Below are positions 35,528-44,697 of a DNA stretch of 64,000 bases, in pieces. Numbering within the stretch: position 1 is the stretch's first letter; each line of letters starts with the position of its first letter. A program made the translations under genes and the position numbers. Under the pieces are notes generated by a model. It ran no database searches. It saw only the letters and a program-made list of their open reading frames with translations, and was not told the origin of the DNA. Source of the stretch: Mycobacterium sp. SVM_VP21 (GTDB lineage: Bacteria > Actinomycetota > Actinomycetes > Mycobacteriales > Mycobacteriaceae); NCBI GenBank assembly GCA_024758765.1, contig CP101406.1:3658001-3722000 (forward strand), in the 5' to 3' direction.

Positions 35528-37036
35528 TCACGAGCCGACCCCTATCATCAGCGCGGCCTGCCGTTCGGCCATCGCCGCAATCCCCAGCGACGGAGGCACC
35601 CCGGGGGCGGCCGGGTAGATAGAGCCGTCTGCGATGAAGAGCCCCGGGTGACCGAAGACCTCCCCGCAGTGGTCGATCACTCCGTCGTCGGGTGAAGCCC
35701 CGATCGCCGCGCCCCCAACCGGGTGGACGGTGACCAATCGTCGGCTTCGTTGTCCGCCGGGCCAGTTCCCACGGAACCACGACGGCTGGTAGGCCTCGGC
35801 GATGCGTTTGACCCGGGCGTCGGTCTGCGCATAGAAATCGGTGTTGCTGGCCTTATACGCCGGGGCGAACGGGACACCGTCGGCGGCATGCAACCGAATC
35901 CCGGGCTCGCGGCCCGTCGCGAACAGAAACACGGTTTCAGACAGCCAGCGGCGTACCGGTCCCGGTAGCGGGAGCTGGGCAACCGGTGGTGCGGCCTCGC
36001 CGACGAATCCGCCGTCGGCCAGGCGGTGCACGTTCTGAAACATGGCGTGCCGCCCCTCATGGGTGGCCGGAAGCGCTCGGCTCAGCATCGCCAGATAGTC
36101 CCCGTTACCGGAGAAGTTCTTGCCCAGCGCGGGCGGCAGAGCGGGCATGCTGCGGTGTTTGTCGCGGGCGGCGAACAACAGGCGCAGCGTTCCGACCGTT
36201 CCGGCGGCCAACACCAGACGCGGTGTGACGATCACATGATCGGTTCCGCGGTGGTGGTCGCGCCATGCCACGTCGTAGCGGTGGTCGGTCCCGCCGATCG
36301 CGGTCACCTCGCACAGCGCCCGGATATCGGCGCCGTGCCGCCGCGCCAACGCAAGATAGGTCTGATCCAGCGTGGTCTTGGCGGTGTGTTCACATCCGAT
36401 GACGCAGGCACCACAGGCCCGGCACGTTTGTTGCGGGTTGCCGACCGCGTTGTTGCGCCACTGTGGAGCAGCGGGGTCGCCGAACTGGATGCCCATTACG
36501 GGTGCTTCAGCCGACCCCAGGCCTGCGCGGGCGAGCCCGCGGGCGAAGACCTCCCGCGAGGCAACCGGATACGGCAACGATTGCGGACGCTGGATCGCTT
36601 CAACCATCTCGAAGTAAGACGCCATCTCGGCATCGGAGATCTCATCGGGAAAGTACTGGTCGAAGAATCCGGCCGCCGGCCGCGCCTGATATCCCGCGTA
36701 GACCAGGGAACCGCCGCCGACACCGCTGCCGACCACGACCGTGACTCCGGGCCACAGATGCACGTCGAACAACCCGGTCGGACGCGACCACAAAACCCGC
36801 TGCCCGCGATCGTTGGCCCTGGTCAAACCTCGGAGAAATCCGGGCATCTTCGACAGGCCACGCGGAAATGGTCGGGTGACTTCCGCATCCCGAGAATCGC
36901 CGCCCGCGCCCCACCACGGTCCGCGTTCCAGGACAAGTACCGTCATCCCGGCTTCGGCCAACCGTGCCGACATCACCGCACCGCCGAACCCGGAGCCGAC
37001 CACTACCGCATCAAAGTCGCCGGCGGGCTGGGACAT
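35528..37036 (-). CDS. GMC-family oxidoreductase, cholesterol oxidase-like
   Basis: A 502-residue flavoprotein. The N-terminal Rossmann motif VVVGSGFGGAVMSARLAEAG binds FAD, ERG follows at the second strand, and the C-terminal FAD-binding end HPVGGAAIG...ADGSIYP is intact. A cysteine cluster CRACGACVIGC in the middle is typical of the cholesterol-oxidase/KstD-like branch of GMC enzymes. The natural substrate is probably a sterol or long-chain alcohol, but it cannot be fixed from sequence. It heads the minus-strand operon with two AhpD-like genes, a hypothetical gene and a TetR gene. The ATG at 37036 is favoured over a TTG four codons upstream. Confidence 0.9.
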   Translation of the reverse strand: MSQPAGDFDAVVVGSGFGGAVMSARLAEAGMTVLVLERGPWWGAGGDSRDAEVTRPFPRGLSKMPGFLRGLTRANDRGQRVLWSRPTGLFDVHLWPGVTVVVGSGVGGGSLVYAGYQARPAAGFFDQYFPDEISDAEMASYFEMVEAIQRPQSLPYPVASREVFARGLARAGLGSAEAPVMGIQFGDPAAPQWRNNAVGNPQQTCRACGACVIGCEHTAKTTLDQTYLALARRHGADIRALCEVTAIGGTDHRYDVAWRDHHRGTDHVIVTPRLVLAAGTVGTLRLLFAARDKHRSMPALPPALGKNFSGNGDYLAMLSRALPATHEGRHAMFQNVHRLADGGFVGEAAPPVAQLPLPGPVRRWLSETVFLFATGREPGIRLHAADGVPFAPAYKASNTDFYAQTDARVKRIAEAYQPSWFRGNWPGGQRSRRLVTVHPVGGAAIGASPDDGVIDHCGEVFGHPGLFIADGSIYPAAPGVPPSLGIAAMAERQAALMIGVGS

Positions 37037-37376
37037 ATTCCTGGCCAACGGATTACCGACTCGTCCGAATCTGGCTGACCCCGCGCGTCACCCTGGGATG
37101 ACGAACCATCCCGGCTTTCATCGAGTGCGTCTCCGGCCTATTTCCGCAGACCGTATCTCCGGCGGCGTCCGGCGGTCTCGACGAGAACGCCCCCGATCCT
37201 TGGTCATGCGACTAAATGTTAGGGCGGGGCCGACCGCAATGCAACCACCCGTAATTCTTGGCGATGGAGGGACTACCACGGCGAAGGGTGGCTGGTGCGT
37301 ACCTGACCCGAGGTAAACCCCTTTTTCCGAGAAGTACGGTGGGTCGGCATCCACTCACGGCATATGCGCATATCTG
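37037..37376. other. Upstream region of the GMC operon
   Basis: No gene is supported. It should hold the promoter of the GMC oxidoreductase operon; no reliable boxes were located. It runs into the IS-end-like copy C. Confidence 0.35.
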
Positions 37377-37503
37377 CATGACACGTTGGTGAGACACATG
37401 ACAAGGACATGACACCGCCGCTGAGAATATGACACGGAGCGTGAGACCCTACAGGAGATGACACCGCCGCTGAGAATATGACACGCAGCGTGAGACCCTA
37501 CAA
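37377..37503. repeat. IS-end-like repeat, copy C, with 49-bp tandem units
   Basis: The first 31 bp match copy B (CATGACACGTT...GTGAGACA...). Two tandem units of 49 bp follow (37,408-37,456 and 37,457-37,503), each containing GACACCGCCGCTGAGAATAT, GACACG and GTGAGACCCTACA. Read on the minus strand each unit starts TGTAGGGTCTCA, as in copies A and B. It ends 12 nt before the dnaB stop codon. Confidence 0.7.
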
Positions 37504-37514
37504 AAAGTCGCCCC

Positions 37515-40500
37515 TCAGTGCGCCATGTTCGTAAACCGCGACAGGTGCAGCTGGTGCGCTACCGTCACCGTCTTCGTCGGCCCGTTACGGTGCTTGGCCA
37601 GGATCAGGTCCGCCTCGCCGCCGCGCGGGTCGTCCCGTTCGAAGGCATCGGGCCGGTGCAGCAGGATGACCATGTCCGCATCTTGTTCCAGCGAGTTATG
37701 GGCTGAAATCCCCTGTGCCACAAAGTTATGCGTGCCGGGAACGGTTCCGTCGAAAACATCGCGCTCACCGATGCTGGTGATTTCAACGATCTTGTCCCAG
37801 AAGACATCGTCTGTCGCAAGGTCGTGCAGATCGTGGTCTTCAAGCAATGCTGCTGCACGATGCAGAGTCATCCTGCTCGGTGGATACTTCCAGAGGGCCG
37901 CACCATGGTACTTGCTCCCTAGTGCCGCGGCAAGCTCACGCCGTGAAATCCCCCTGCGGGCCAAGGAGTCTCGCACCCTATTCCAGACCTCTCGCGGGAT
38001 GGTGTCGGAGTTGGCGCGACCGTCAATCTGACGCAGGTTGGCGAGTACCTCTTGGCCCGCAAAGAATTTCAGACCGTTAACCCCTACGTTTTGAAGGAAG
38101 CGCTTCTGGTTCTCCGCACCGAAGATGTGGACGTGCCACGAATCCCTGTACCCACTCTTCTGAGCCTTATAGATGCGGCAAAAGATACCCAGCCGCACGA
38201 GCAGTTGAGCTACGTCGTCGACCAATCGACGGCTCGTGGACGCGTAGTATATCCTTCCCTGACGCAGCTTCTCATCCCAACGTACTGAACCATCGGTGGC
38301 CCAGAGGTGGTTCAAGAACAAGGCAATTTGGTCGTTCGGGGCGGAGAATATCGCCTGCGGCACGAACTTTTCGTAGCTGCACTTGCCGAACAGCCCCAGC
38401 TTGTCCAGCCACGCCGCGATCGGATTGCGCTTGCCGTGTGTCAGCCGGTACGGCGCCGGCAGGCGCAGCGTGGTCACCCGGGCGGCCGGGTACTCATCGC
38501 GGACCGCCGTCACCCCGAAGTGCATGGCCGCGACCGTCACCGCGGTCAGGTTCGCCTCGTCGATCGACGCGTACCGGATTGGCTGGTTCTTCACGCATGA
38601 GCCGTCGCCGATCATGTGCGCCAGCAGGATGACTTCACAGTCCTCCATTCGCTGGGTGTCGACTGGCTCGGGCACCCGCCGCGGAACCGCCAGCCGGTCC
38701 CCGACGGTCAGGTCGCCCAACGCCACCCAGCCATCCAGGGTGAGGAACGGGTGATTGGCGGTGGCCTCCACCTCGCGCCCGGAGGCCATCCGCAGCTTGA
38801 AGACCTCGCGGTGCCCGCTGGGGAACACGTTGGTCATCGGCCGGGCCACCATCCGCAGCTGTTCATCCAGCGACCACACCAGCGGGCGTTCCCCGGTACG
38901 CATGAGCTCACCCAGGGTGACCTCGGAGCCGTTGTCGGCCCGCAGGATTCGCGTCGAGGCGGTCAGGCAGCCGGATTCGCGGAGGTCTGCCAACATCGGC
39001 TTCTTGTCGGTGCGCTGCTCGGGGCCACGGTTGAGCTGGCTCAGCGCGATCACCGGCACCTCGAGCTCCTTGGCCAGTAGCTTGAGGTTTCGGGAGAATT
39101 CCGACACCTCCTGCTGGCGCGACTCGACCTTCTTGCCGGAGGTCATCAGCTGCATGTAGTCGACCGCCACCAGTCGCAGGTCGGCCTTCTGCTTGAGTCG
39201 GCGGGCTTTGGCGCGGATCTCCATCATGGTCAGGTTCGGCGAATCATCGATGTAGAGCGGCGCCTCGCTGATCTCACTCATCCGCCGCGCCAGCCGGGTC
39301 CAGTCGTCGTCTGTCATCCGTCCCGAGCGCATGTCGCCGAGTTTGATCTTGGCTTCAGCGGAGAGCAGTCGCATGACGATCTCGGACTTGCTCATTTCCA
39401 GCGAAAAGATGACGCTGGCCATCCGGTTCTTGATCGAGCACGACCGCATGAAGTCCAAGGCAAGCGTGGAGTTGTGAGTAGGCACCATGCCGCGGCCGGC
39501 CAGGTAGAGCCGCGCCGGGTTGTCGACCTGCACGCAGCGCACCGCGACGCTGGGCACCCGCCGCACCGACACGAGGCTCAGCGCCGGCGCCAGCAACGCG
39601 GTACCCCCGCCACCGGCCTGCGCCACCGAACCGGCCGGGGCGATCCGGTCCAGCCCGCAGCGCAACTGCGCGGTGGTACGCACACCCGCGTTCGTCGGCC
39701 ACAGGTGCTCGGCGTCGGCAATAATCACGGTGCCGTCGGAGAACGCCACCTCGTAGCAGGGTCGGCCCAACAGGATGTCCGTTGCGGCCAGGACGCGAGT
39801 GGGCCGCCCGTCGGCGTCCAGCAACTCATCACCGATGGCGACGTCGCCCATCGTGGTCCAGCCGGTCGGGGTCGGCAACGGGGTTTTCAGCGCCAGCGCC
39901 TTCCCCATACCCGGACGCGCCGCAATGATGATCATCTGTCCCGGGTGCAGCCCGTTGGTCACTTCATCCAGATCGGTGAAGCCGGTCGGCACACCGCGCG
40001 CGATACCGCCGTGCGAGGCGATCGCGTCGATCTCGTCCATGGTGGGCTGCAGCAGGTCTTCGAGCGGAACGAAGTCCTCGGAGCTGCGCCGCTCGGCCAC
40101 CTCGTAGATCTCGGCCTGGGCGCGGTCGACGATCTCGGCGACATCGGCGCCCTCGGCACCGGCGTAGCCGTACTGCACCACCCGGGTGCCGGCCTCCACC
40201 AGCCGGCGCAGCAGCGCCTTCTCCGCGACGATCGTGGCGTAGTAGCCGGCGTTGGCCGCGGTGGGCACCGTTGAGATCAGCGTGTGCAGGTACGGGGCGC
40301 CGCCCACCCGGCGCAGCAGGCCGCGGCGGTCGAGCTCGGCGGCCACGGTCACGGCGTCGGCCGGCTCTCCGCGCCCGTAGAGGTCCAGGATCGCGTCGTA
40401 GATGTTCTGGTGCACCGGGCGGTAGAAATCAGCGGGCCGCAGCCGCTCCAGCACGTCGGCGATGGCGTCCTTGCTCAGCAGCATGCCCCCGAGCACCGAC

Positions 40501-40595
40501 TGCTCTGCAGCCATGTCCTGGGGCGGTTGGCGGCCGACGTCCTCGCGTGGCGGCTCCTCGAGCTCAGAGTGACCACGGTCGTCGACTACTGCCAT
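37515..40595 (-). CDS. dnaB: Replicative DNA helicase DnaB with two inteins
   Basis: 1026 residues before splicing. The ATG at 40595 has a strong AAGAGGAGGGG site. The extein matches mycobacterial DnaB: an N-terminal domain that binds primase, then the RecA-like helicase. Intein A interrupts the Walker A P-loop (ARPGMGK | ST), and intein B follows LADLRESG before SLEQDAD. After splicing the helicase would be about 458 residues. Both insertions are at active-site motifs, so unspliced protein should be inactive. The enzyme unwinds DNA at the replication fork. Downstream lies an IS-end-like repeat rather than the genes that follow dnaB in M. tuberculosis. Confidence 0.97.
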   Translation of the reverse strand: MAVVDDRGHSELEEPPREDVGRQPPQDMAAEQSVLGGMLLSKDAIADVLERLRPADFYRPVHQNIYDAILDLYGRGEPADAVTVAAELDRRGLLRRVGGAPYLHTLISTVPTAANAGYYATIVAEKALLRRLVEAGTRVVQYGYAGAEGADVAEIVDRAQAEIYEVAERRSSEDFVPLEDLLQPTMDEIDAIASHGGIARGVPTGFTDLDEVTNGLHPGQMIIIAARPGMGKALALKTPLPTPTGWTTMGDVAIGDELLDADGRPTRVLAATDILLGRPCYEVAFSDGTVIIADAEHLWPTNAGVRTTAQLRCGLDRIAPAGSVAQAGGGGTALLAPALSLVSVRRVPSVAVRCVQVDNPARLYLAGRGMVPTHNSTLALDFMRSCSIKNRMASVIFSLEMSKSEIVMRLLSAEAKIKLGDMRSGRMTDDDWTRLARRMSEISEAPLYIDDSPNLTMMEIRAKARRLKQKADLRLVAVDYMQLMTSGKKVESRQQEVSEFSRNLKLLAKELEVPVIALSQLNRGPEQRTDKKPMLADLRESGCLTASTRILRADNGSEVTLGELMRTGERPLVWSLDEQLRMVARPMTNVFPSGHREVFKLRMASGREVEATANHPFLTLDGWVALGDLTVGDRLAVPRRVPEPVDTQRMEDCEVILLAHMIGDGSCVKNQPIRYASIDEANLTAVTVAAMHFGVTAVRDEYPAARVTTLRLPAPYRLTHGKRNPIAAWLDKLGLFGKCSYEKFVPQAIFSAPNDQIALFLNHLWATDGSVRWDEKLRQGRIYYASTSRRLVDDVAQLLVRLGIFCRIYKAQKSGYRDSWHVHIFGAENQKRFLQNVGVNGLKFFAGQEVLANLRQIDGRANSDTIPREVWNRVRDSLARRGISRRELAAALGSKYHGAALWKYPPSRMTLHRAAALLEDHDLHDLATDDVFWDKIVEITSIGERDVFDGTVPGTHNFVAQGISAHNSLEQDADMVILLHRPDAFERDDPRGGEADLILAKHRNGPTKTVTVAHQLHLSRFTNMAH
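37695..38969 (-). other. DnaB intein B with LAGLIDADG homing endonuclease
   Basis: 425 residues from Cys1 (CLTASTRIL) to the terminal HN before Ser+1 (SLEQD). Splicing blocks: Cys1, the block B ATANHPFLTL with its His, block F/G ending GISAHN. The centre holds two LAGLIDADG-type motifs, LLAHMIGDGS and LNHLWATDGS, both with the acidic residue kept. It occupies the same site as the M. tuberculosis DnaB intein. Confidence 0.9.
39471..39899 (-). other. DnaB intein A, Ala1 mini-intein in the P-loop
   Basis: 143 residues inserted between the Lys and Ser of GMGK|ST. The first residue is Ala (ALALKTPLPTPTGW), so it belongs to the Ala1 class that skips the first acyl shift. Block B is degenerate around GTVIIADAEHLW; the end is VPTHN before Ser+1. 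There is no endonuclease domain. Confidence 0.88.
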
Positions 40596-41042
40596 GCGCC
40601 CCTCCTCTTCCACTGGCACGATCGAATGTCTATTCGGCGTTAATGGGCCGAACATATCCGGTGGCTGTGACATCTCTGGCCGCCCCCGTTGTGCCGTGCC
40701 GCGTTGACGGTAGGCGTTGCTGGCGGCCCTACAAAACGAGCTTGTTCACAAAGGTGTGGATTAAGTGTGCACACCCGTCCCCCATTTGTTTGGGACGGTG
40801 GGGAAGACTTGTGGATTACGCTACTCAGCAGCGTTATCCCTGCAGGTGAGGGCAGTAACTAGGGGTGTTTTGATTGTGGAGGACAATCTCTTCGGCGTGT
40901 CGTCATAGGTTGCCGTCTTGGGCGTGTTGCTTTGCGGACAGGTAGACGCGATTCCACGTCAAGGTAAACGACCCCGCCCTTACATACGGACCTAAAAGTT
41001 AGCCAGCACTAACCCGGGCTGACTGCCATCTGAACACAGCAA
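40596..41042. promoter_or_regulatory. dnaB upstream region with DnaA-box-like nonamers
   Basis: No gene is seen. Three near-matches to the DnaA box lie within 77 bp: TTGTTCACA at 40,742-40,750, and TGTGGATTA at 40,755-40,763 and 40,810-40,818, each one base from consensus. DnaA could regulate dnaB here; this needs a footprint. Confidence 0.35.
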
Positions 41043-41078
41043 AGCCCCGGCGGCACCAATCATGGCTCTGCCGGGGCT
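41043..41078 (-). terminator. Terminator-like hairpin after rplI
   Basis: A 9-bp stem AGCCCCGGC/GCCGGGGCT with an 18-nt loop, 15 nt downstream of the rplI stop on the minus strand, followed by only a weak T stretch. It is the likely 3' end of the rpsF-ssb-rpsR-rplI transcript. Confidence 0.6.
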
Positions 41079-41092
41079 GCTGAGGTACGTGC

Positions 41093-41551
41093 TTAGTTTG
41101 CCGCGGCGACGTCGAGGGTGACGTCGACGTTCACCTCGGGGTGCAGGTGCACCGACACCGGGTGGCTGCCAACGGCCTTGATGTGGGCCTTGGGCAGCCG
41201 GACGATCCGCCGGTCGAGGTTCGGCCCGCCGGCCTTCTTGATGGCGGCCACCACGTCAGCGGCGGTCACCGAGCCGAACAGCTTGCCCGAGTCGCCCGAG
41301 GTCTTCACCGGCAAGGTGACGGTGCCCAGCGCCTGCAGAGCTTCCTTGAGCTCCTTGGCGTGGTCCAGGTCGCGCACCTGCTTGGTCTCGCGGGCACGAC
41401 GGATGTCGTCGGCCTGCTTCTGCGCGCCGCGCGTGGCGACGATGGCCAGCCCCCGCGGGAGCAGGAAGTTGCGGCCGTATCCGTCCTTGACCTCGACGGT
41501 GTCTCCGGCCGCTCCGAGGTGGTCCACCTCAGCGGTCAAAATGAGCTTCAT
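41093..41551 (-). CDS. rplI: 50S ribosomal protein L9
   Basis: 152 residues with the L9 N-terminal signature [20 protein letters not shown] and LPRGLA, a long central helix and a C-terminal domain ending in [11 protein letters not shown]. It binds 23S rRNA at the base of the L1 stalk. Last gene of the rpsF-ssb-rpsR-rplI block, 32 nt after rpsR, as in Rv0053-Rv0056. Confidence 0.98.
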   Translation of the reverse strand: MKLILTAEVDHLGAAGDTVEVKDGYGRNFLLPRGLAIVATRGAQKQADDIRRARETKQVRDLDHAKELKEALQALGTVTLPVKTSGDSGKLFGSVTAADVVAAIKKAGGPNLDRRIVRLPKAHIKAVGSHPVSVHLHPEVNVDVTLDVAAAN

Positions 41552-41583
41552 CGTTTCGAACTTTCTCTGACTTGAGGGGTCGG

Positions 41584-41838
41584 CTAGCGCGCCGACGAGG
41601 TGAAGGGCAGCAACGCGACCTCGCGAGCGTTCTTCACCGCGAGCGCGACGTCGCGCTGGTGCTGAACGCAGTTACCGGTCACACGACGGGCGCGGATCTT
41701 GCCCCGCTCACTGATGTAGGTGCGCAGCAGCGAGGTGTCCTTGTAGTCGATCACCTGCTTCTTGTTCGAGCAGAATGCGCACTTGCGAGTCTTGATCGGC
41801 TTCTCAGGAGCCGGACGCCGCTTGTTGGATTTGGCCAT
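41584..41838 (-). CDS. rpsR: 30S ribosomal protein S18, zinc-binding (C+) form
   Basis: 84 residues. It keeps the zinc-type cysteines (CAFC near residue 20 and a Cys in [10 protein letters not shown]), so it is the C+ paralogue used when zinc is sufficient, equivalent to RpsR1 (Rv0055). It binds the 30S platform together with S6, encoded by rpsF in the same block. Confidence 0.97.
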   Translation of the reverse strand: MAKSNKRRPAPEKPIKTRKCAFCSNKKQVIDYKDTSLLRTYISERGKIRARRVTGNCVQHQRDVALAVKNAREVALLPFTSSAR

Positions 41839-41871
41839 CTACCTATCTCTTTCGTGCTGTGGTTCGTTTGT

Positions 41872-42381
41872 CTAAAAGGGCGGCTCGTCGTCGGCGCCAC
41901 CGAAGGAGCCGGACGCCGGAGCACTGCCCCACGGGTCCTCCGCGGGCGGGCCGGACGGACCGGCCGAGGCCGGCATGCCGCCGCCCCCGCCGAAGCCGCC
42001 TCCGCCGCCGCCGCGGCTGACCTTGTTGATCTTGGCGGTGGCATACCGCAACGAGGGGCCGACCTCGTCGACCTCCACCTCGTAGACGGTGCGCTTCTCG
42101 CCCTCGCGGGTCTCGAAGGACCGCTGCCGCAGCCGTCCGGTGACAATCACCCGCGATCCGCGGGTGAGGCTCTCGGCCACATTCTCGGCGGCCTCGCGCC
42201 AGATGTTGCACCGCAGGAACAGCGCGTCGCCGTCCTTCCATTCACCGCTCTGCCGGTCAAAGACCCGCGGAGTGGAGGCCACCGTGAAGTTGGCGACCGC
42301 CGCCCCCGAAGGGGTAAACCGCAGATCGGGGTCCGCGGTCAGGTTTCCGACGACGGTGATCGTGGTGTCACCTACAGCCAC
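41872..42381 (-). CDS. ssb: Single-stranded DNA-binding protein
   Basis: 169 residues: an N-terminal OB fold ([17 protein letters not shown], and [14 protein letters not shown]), a Gly-rich disordered linker and the acidic tip DDEPPF that recruits replication and repair partners. It coats single-stranded DNA as a tetramer. The position between rpsF and rpsR is conserved (Rv0054). Confidence 0.98.
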   Translation of the reverse strand: MAVGDTTITVVGNLTADPDLRFTPSGAAVANFTVASTPRVFDRQSGEWKDGDALFLRCNIWREAAENVAESLTRGSRVIVTGRLRQRSFETREGEKRTVYEVEVDEVGPSLRYATAKINKVSRGGGGGGFGGGGGMPASAGPSGPPAEDPWGSAPASGSFGGADDEPPF

Positions 42382-42458
42382 GGGGCCCTCCTAGGATCGG
42401 TGTCAGCGCTGGATGCTGCATTCGCAGCATGAGCCTACGCAACGGCTGCGACAGCGGG

Positions 42459-42749
42459 CTACGACTTGTCGGTGCGCATCACCTTGGTGCGGAGCACCGA
42501 CTCGTTCAGGCTGAGCTGACGGTCGAGCTCGGACACGGTGGCCGGCTCGGCCTTGACGTCGATGACCGCGTAGATGCCCTCGGCATGCTTGGCGATCTCG
42601 TAAGCCAGGCGGCGCTTGCCCCAGATGTCGACCTTGTCCACCGAACCGCCGTCTTTGCGGATGACGTTCAGGAACGTCTCCAGGGACGGGGCAACGGTGC
42701 GCTCGTCGAGAGTGGGGTCAAGGATGACCATGATTTCGTATGGACGCAT
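42459..42749 (-). CDS. rpsF: 30S ribosomal protein S6
   Basis: 96 residues starting [19 protein letters not shown], the standard S6 start, with the four-strand/two-helix fold and the conserved GKRRLAYEI motif. It pairs with S18 on the 30S platform. First gene of its block; the fadD gene diverges from it across a 184-bp gap. In M. tuberculosis the next genes upstream are Rv0052/Rv0051; here the lipid locus intervenes. Confidence 0.98.
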   Translation of the reverse strand: MRPYEIMVILDPTLDERTVAPSLETFLNVIRKDGGSVDKVDIWGKRRLAYEIAKHAEGIYAVIDVKAEPATVSELDRQLSLNESVLRTKVMRTDKS

Positions 42750-42933
42750 GGGAACCTCATCACCTCCTATGGTCGTAGTGCGGCCGTGGAGGTATCCACG
42801 GCAGGAGGGTCGCCTGCGTCGGCAACCGGGCTAGGTTACCGGACCACCCGTGCCGCGGCGAAATTGAGGTACAAGGTACTAACCGTGCGACGTTGCCCAG
42901 CAGATGTCGCATTGTGACGGTAGCCTCACCGCC

Positions 42934-44673
42934 ATGTCTGATGTTTCGCTATTAACTTTATTGCGCGAACGCGCCTCCCTCGCCCCAGACGAGGCCGCGT
43001 ACACCTACACCGATTACGACCAGAACTGGGATGGTGTCGCCGAGACGCTGTCGTGGTCACAGATGTATCGGCGCGCGCTCAATGTCGCCAAGGAACTCCA
43101 GCGGCACGGGTCTGCCGGGGACCGTGCGGTGATCCTGGCCCCGCAAGGCCTCGGTTACATCGCAGGCTTCCTGGGCGCGATCCAAGCGGGATTCATCGCC
43201 GTGCCGCTGCCGGTCCCGCATCCCGGCGCGCACGACGAGCGGGTCAGCGCCGTTCTCACCGACACCGCTCCCACCGTCGTCTTGACCACGACCGGGGCGG
43301 CAGATCTCGTCGCTGAGTATGTCCGGGAATCCGGGGCCGACGCCACGGCAACCGTCGTCGAAGTCGACGCCTTGGACTTGGACGCCAGTGTGGCCATGGG
43401 TACGCAACCTGTCGACTCCGGCGGTGTGGCTTATCTGCAGTACACGTCGGGTTCGACCCGGCTTCCGGCTGGCGTGATGGTTTCGCATCGCAACCTTCAG
43501 GTGAACTTCCGGCAGTTCATGGCGGGCTACTTCCCGGAGTTCAACGGGGTGGCACCGCCCGACACCACGATCGTGTCGTGGCTGCCCTTCTACCATGATC
43601 TGGGCTTGATCCTGGGCATCATCGCGCCGATCTTGGGTGGCTACCGTTGCGAGCTGACGAGTCCGGTCGCGTTCTTGCAGCGTCCGGCGCGCTGGGTCCA
43701 AGCAATGGCCAGCCACACCCGATCGTTCTCGGCGGCACCGAATTTCGCTTTCGAACTGGCGGTGCGAAAGACCACCGACGAGGACCTGGCCGGACGTGAT
43801 CTGGGCGACGTGCTGGGCATCGTCAGCGGTAGTGAACGCGTCCATCCCGCGACTTTGGAGCGCTTTCTCAACCGATTCGCCCCCTATAACTTCCGCGCCC
43901 GGGCCCTGCACCCGGCGTATGGGCTGGCCGAGGCCACGTTGTACGTCGCCACCCTCGATGTGGAATGCCCACCTCAGACCGTCTACTTCGAATCGGAGAA
44001 GTTGACGCGCGGCAGTGCGCAGCGGTCTGCCACCGAAGAGGGCACACCCCTGCTCACCTACGGTGTCCCGAAGTCGCCTGCGGTGCGCATCGTGGACCCC
44101 GAAACGTGCGCCGAATGCGCGGCGGGAACTGTGGGCGAGATCTGGACTGCCGGCGCCAATGTCGCTGCCGGCTACTGGAACAAGCCGGAACAGACCCAGG
44201 AGGTGTTCGCCGCGACGCTGGTCAGGGCGTCCGAGGGCACCCCGAACGGCCCGTGGCTACGGACCGGCGACCTCGGATTCATCTCTGAGGGTGAGCTGTT
44301 CATCGTCGGCCGCATGAAGGATCTGCTGATCATCCGCGGGCGCAACCACTACCCCGAGGACATCGAAGCCACCCTTCAAGAGATCAGCGGGGGTCGTGTC
44401 GCGGCCATTGCGGTTCCCGTCAACGAGGACGAGACCCTGGTCACCATCATTGAAGTTCGGGATCGTGGCGAATCCGCCGAGGACACCGCAGCGCGGCTGG
44501 CCGTCCTGAAAAACGACGTGCAGGCAGCGATCTCCCGAGTGCATGGAGTGACCATTGCTGACGTGGTGCTGGTGGGACCGGGATCGATTCCCATCACCAC
44601 CAGCGGCAAGGTTCGCCGGGCGGCCTGCGTCGAGCAGTACCAGAGCCAGCAGTTCATCCGTATGGACCGCTGA
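42934..44673 (+). CDS. fadD: Long-chain fatty acyl-AMP ligase (FAAL)
   Basis: A 579-residue adenylate-forming enzyme. The P-loop-like motif YTSGSTRLPAG lies at 170-180, the AMP-binding Tyr/Glu region at HPAYGLAEATLYV, and TGDLGF, then GRMKDLLIIRGRNHYPEDIE near the C-terminus. The last motif and overall length are typical of FAALs (FadD21/23/28/30/32) that hand acyl-AMP to a partner PKS. By position it should load the MAS-like PKS of this locus. The ATG at 42934 matches family N-termini. The specific FadD number is not assigned. Confidence 0.92.
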   Translation: MSDVSLLTLLRERASLAPDEAAYTYTDYDQNWDGVAETLSWSQMYRRALNVAKELQRHGSAGDRAVILAPQGLGYIAGFLGAIQAGFIAVPLPVPHPGAHDERVSAVLTDTAPTVVLTTTGAADLVAEYVRESGADATATVVEVDALDLDASVAMGTQPVDSGGVAYLQYTSGSTRLPAGVMVSHRNLQVNFRQFMAGYFPEFNGVAPPDTTIVSWLPFYHDLGLILGIIAPILGGYRCELTSPVAFLQRPARWVQAMASHTRSFSAAPNFAFELAVRKTTDEDLAGRDLGDVLGIVSGSERVHPATLERFLNRFAPYNFRARALHPAYGLAEATLYVATLDVECPPQTVYFESEKLTRGSAQRSATEEGTPLLTYGVPKSPAVRIVDPETCAECAAGTVGEIWTAGANVAAGYWNKPEQTQEVFAATLVRASEGTPNGPWLRTGDLGFISEGELFIVGRMKDLLIIRGRNHYPEDIEATLQEISGGRVAAIAVPVNEDETLVTIIEVRDRGESAEDTAARLAVLKNDVQAAISRVHGVTIADVVLVGPGSIPITTSGKVRRAACVEQYQSQQFIRMDR

Positions 44674-44697
44674 GCCGGGTCACGTTTCCGCGGATTC

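Noticed and set aside
37377..37503. CRISPR array
   Set aside because: Only two 49-bp units with no unique spacers between them; it is a tandem repeat of IS-end type.
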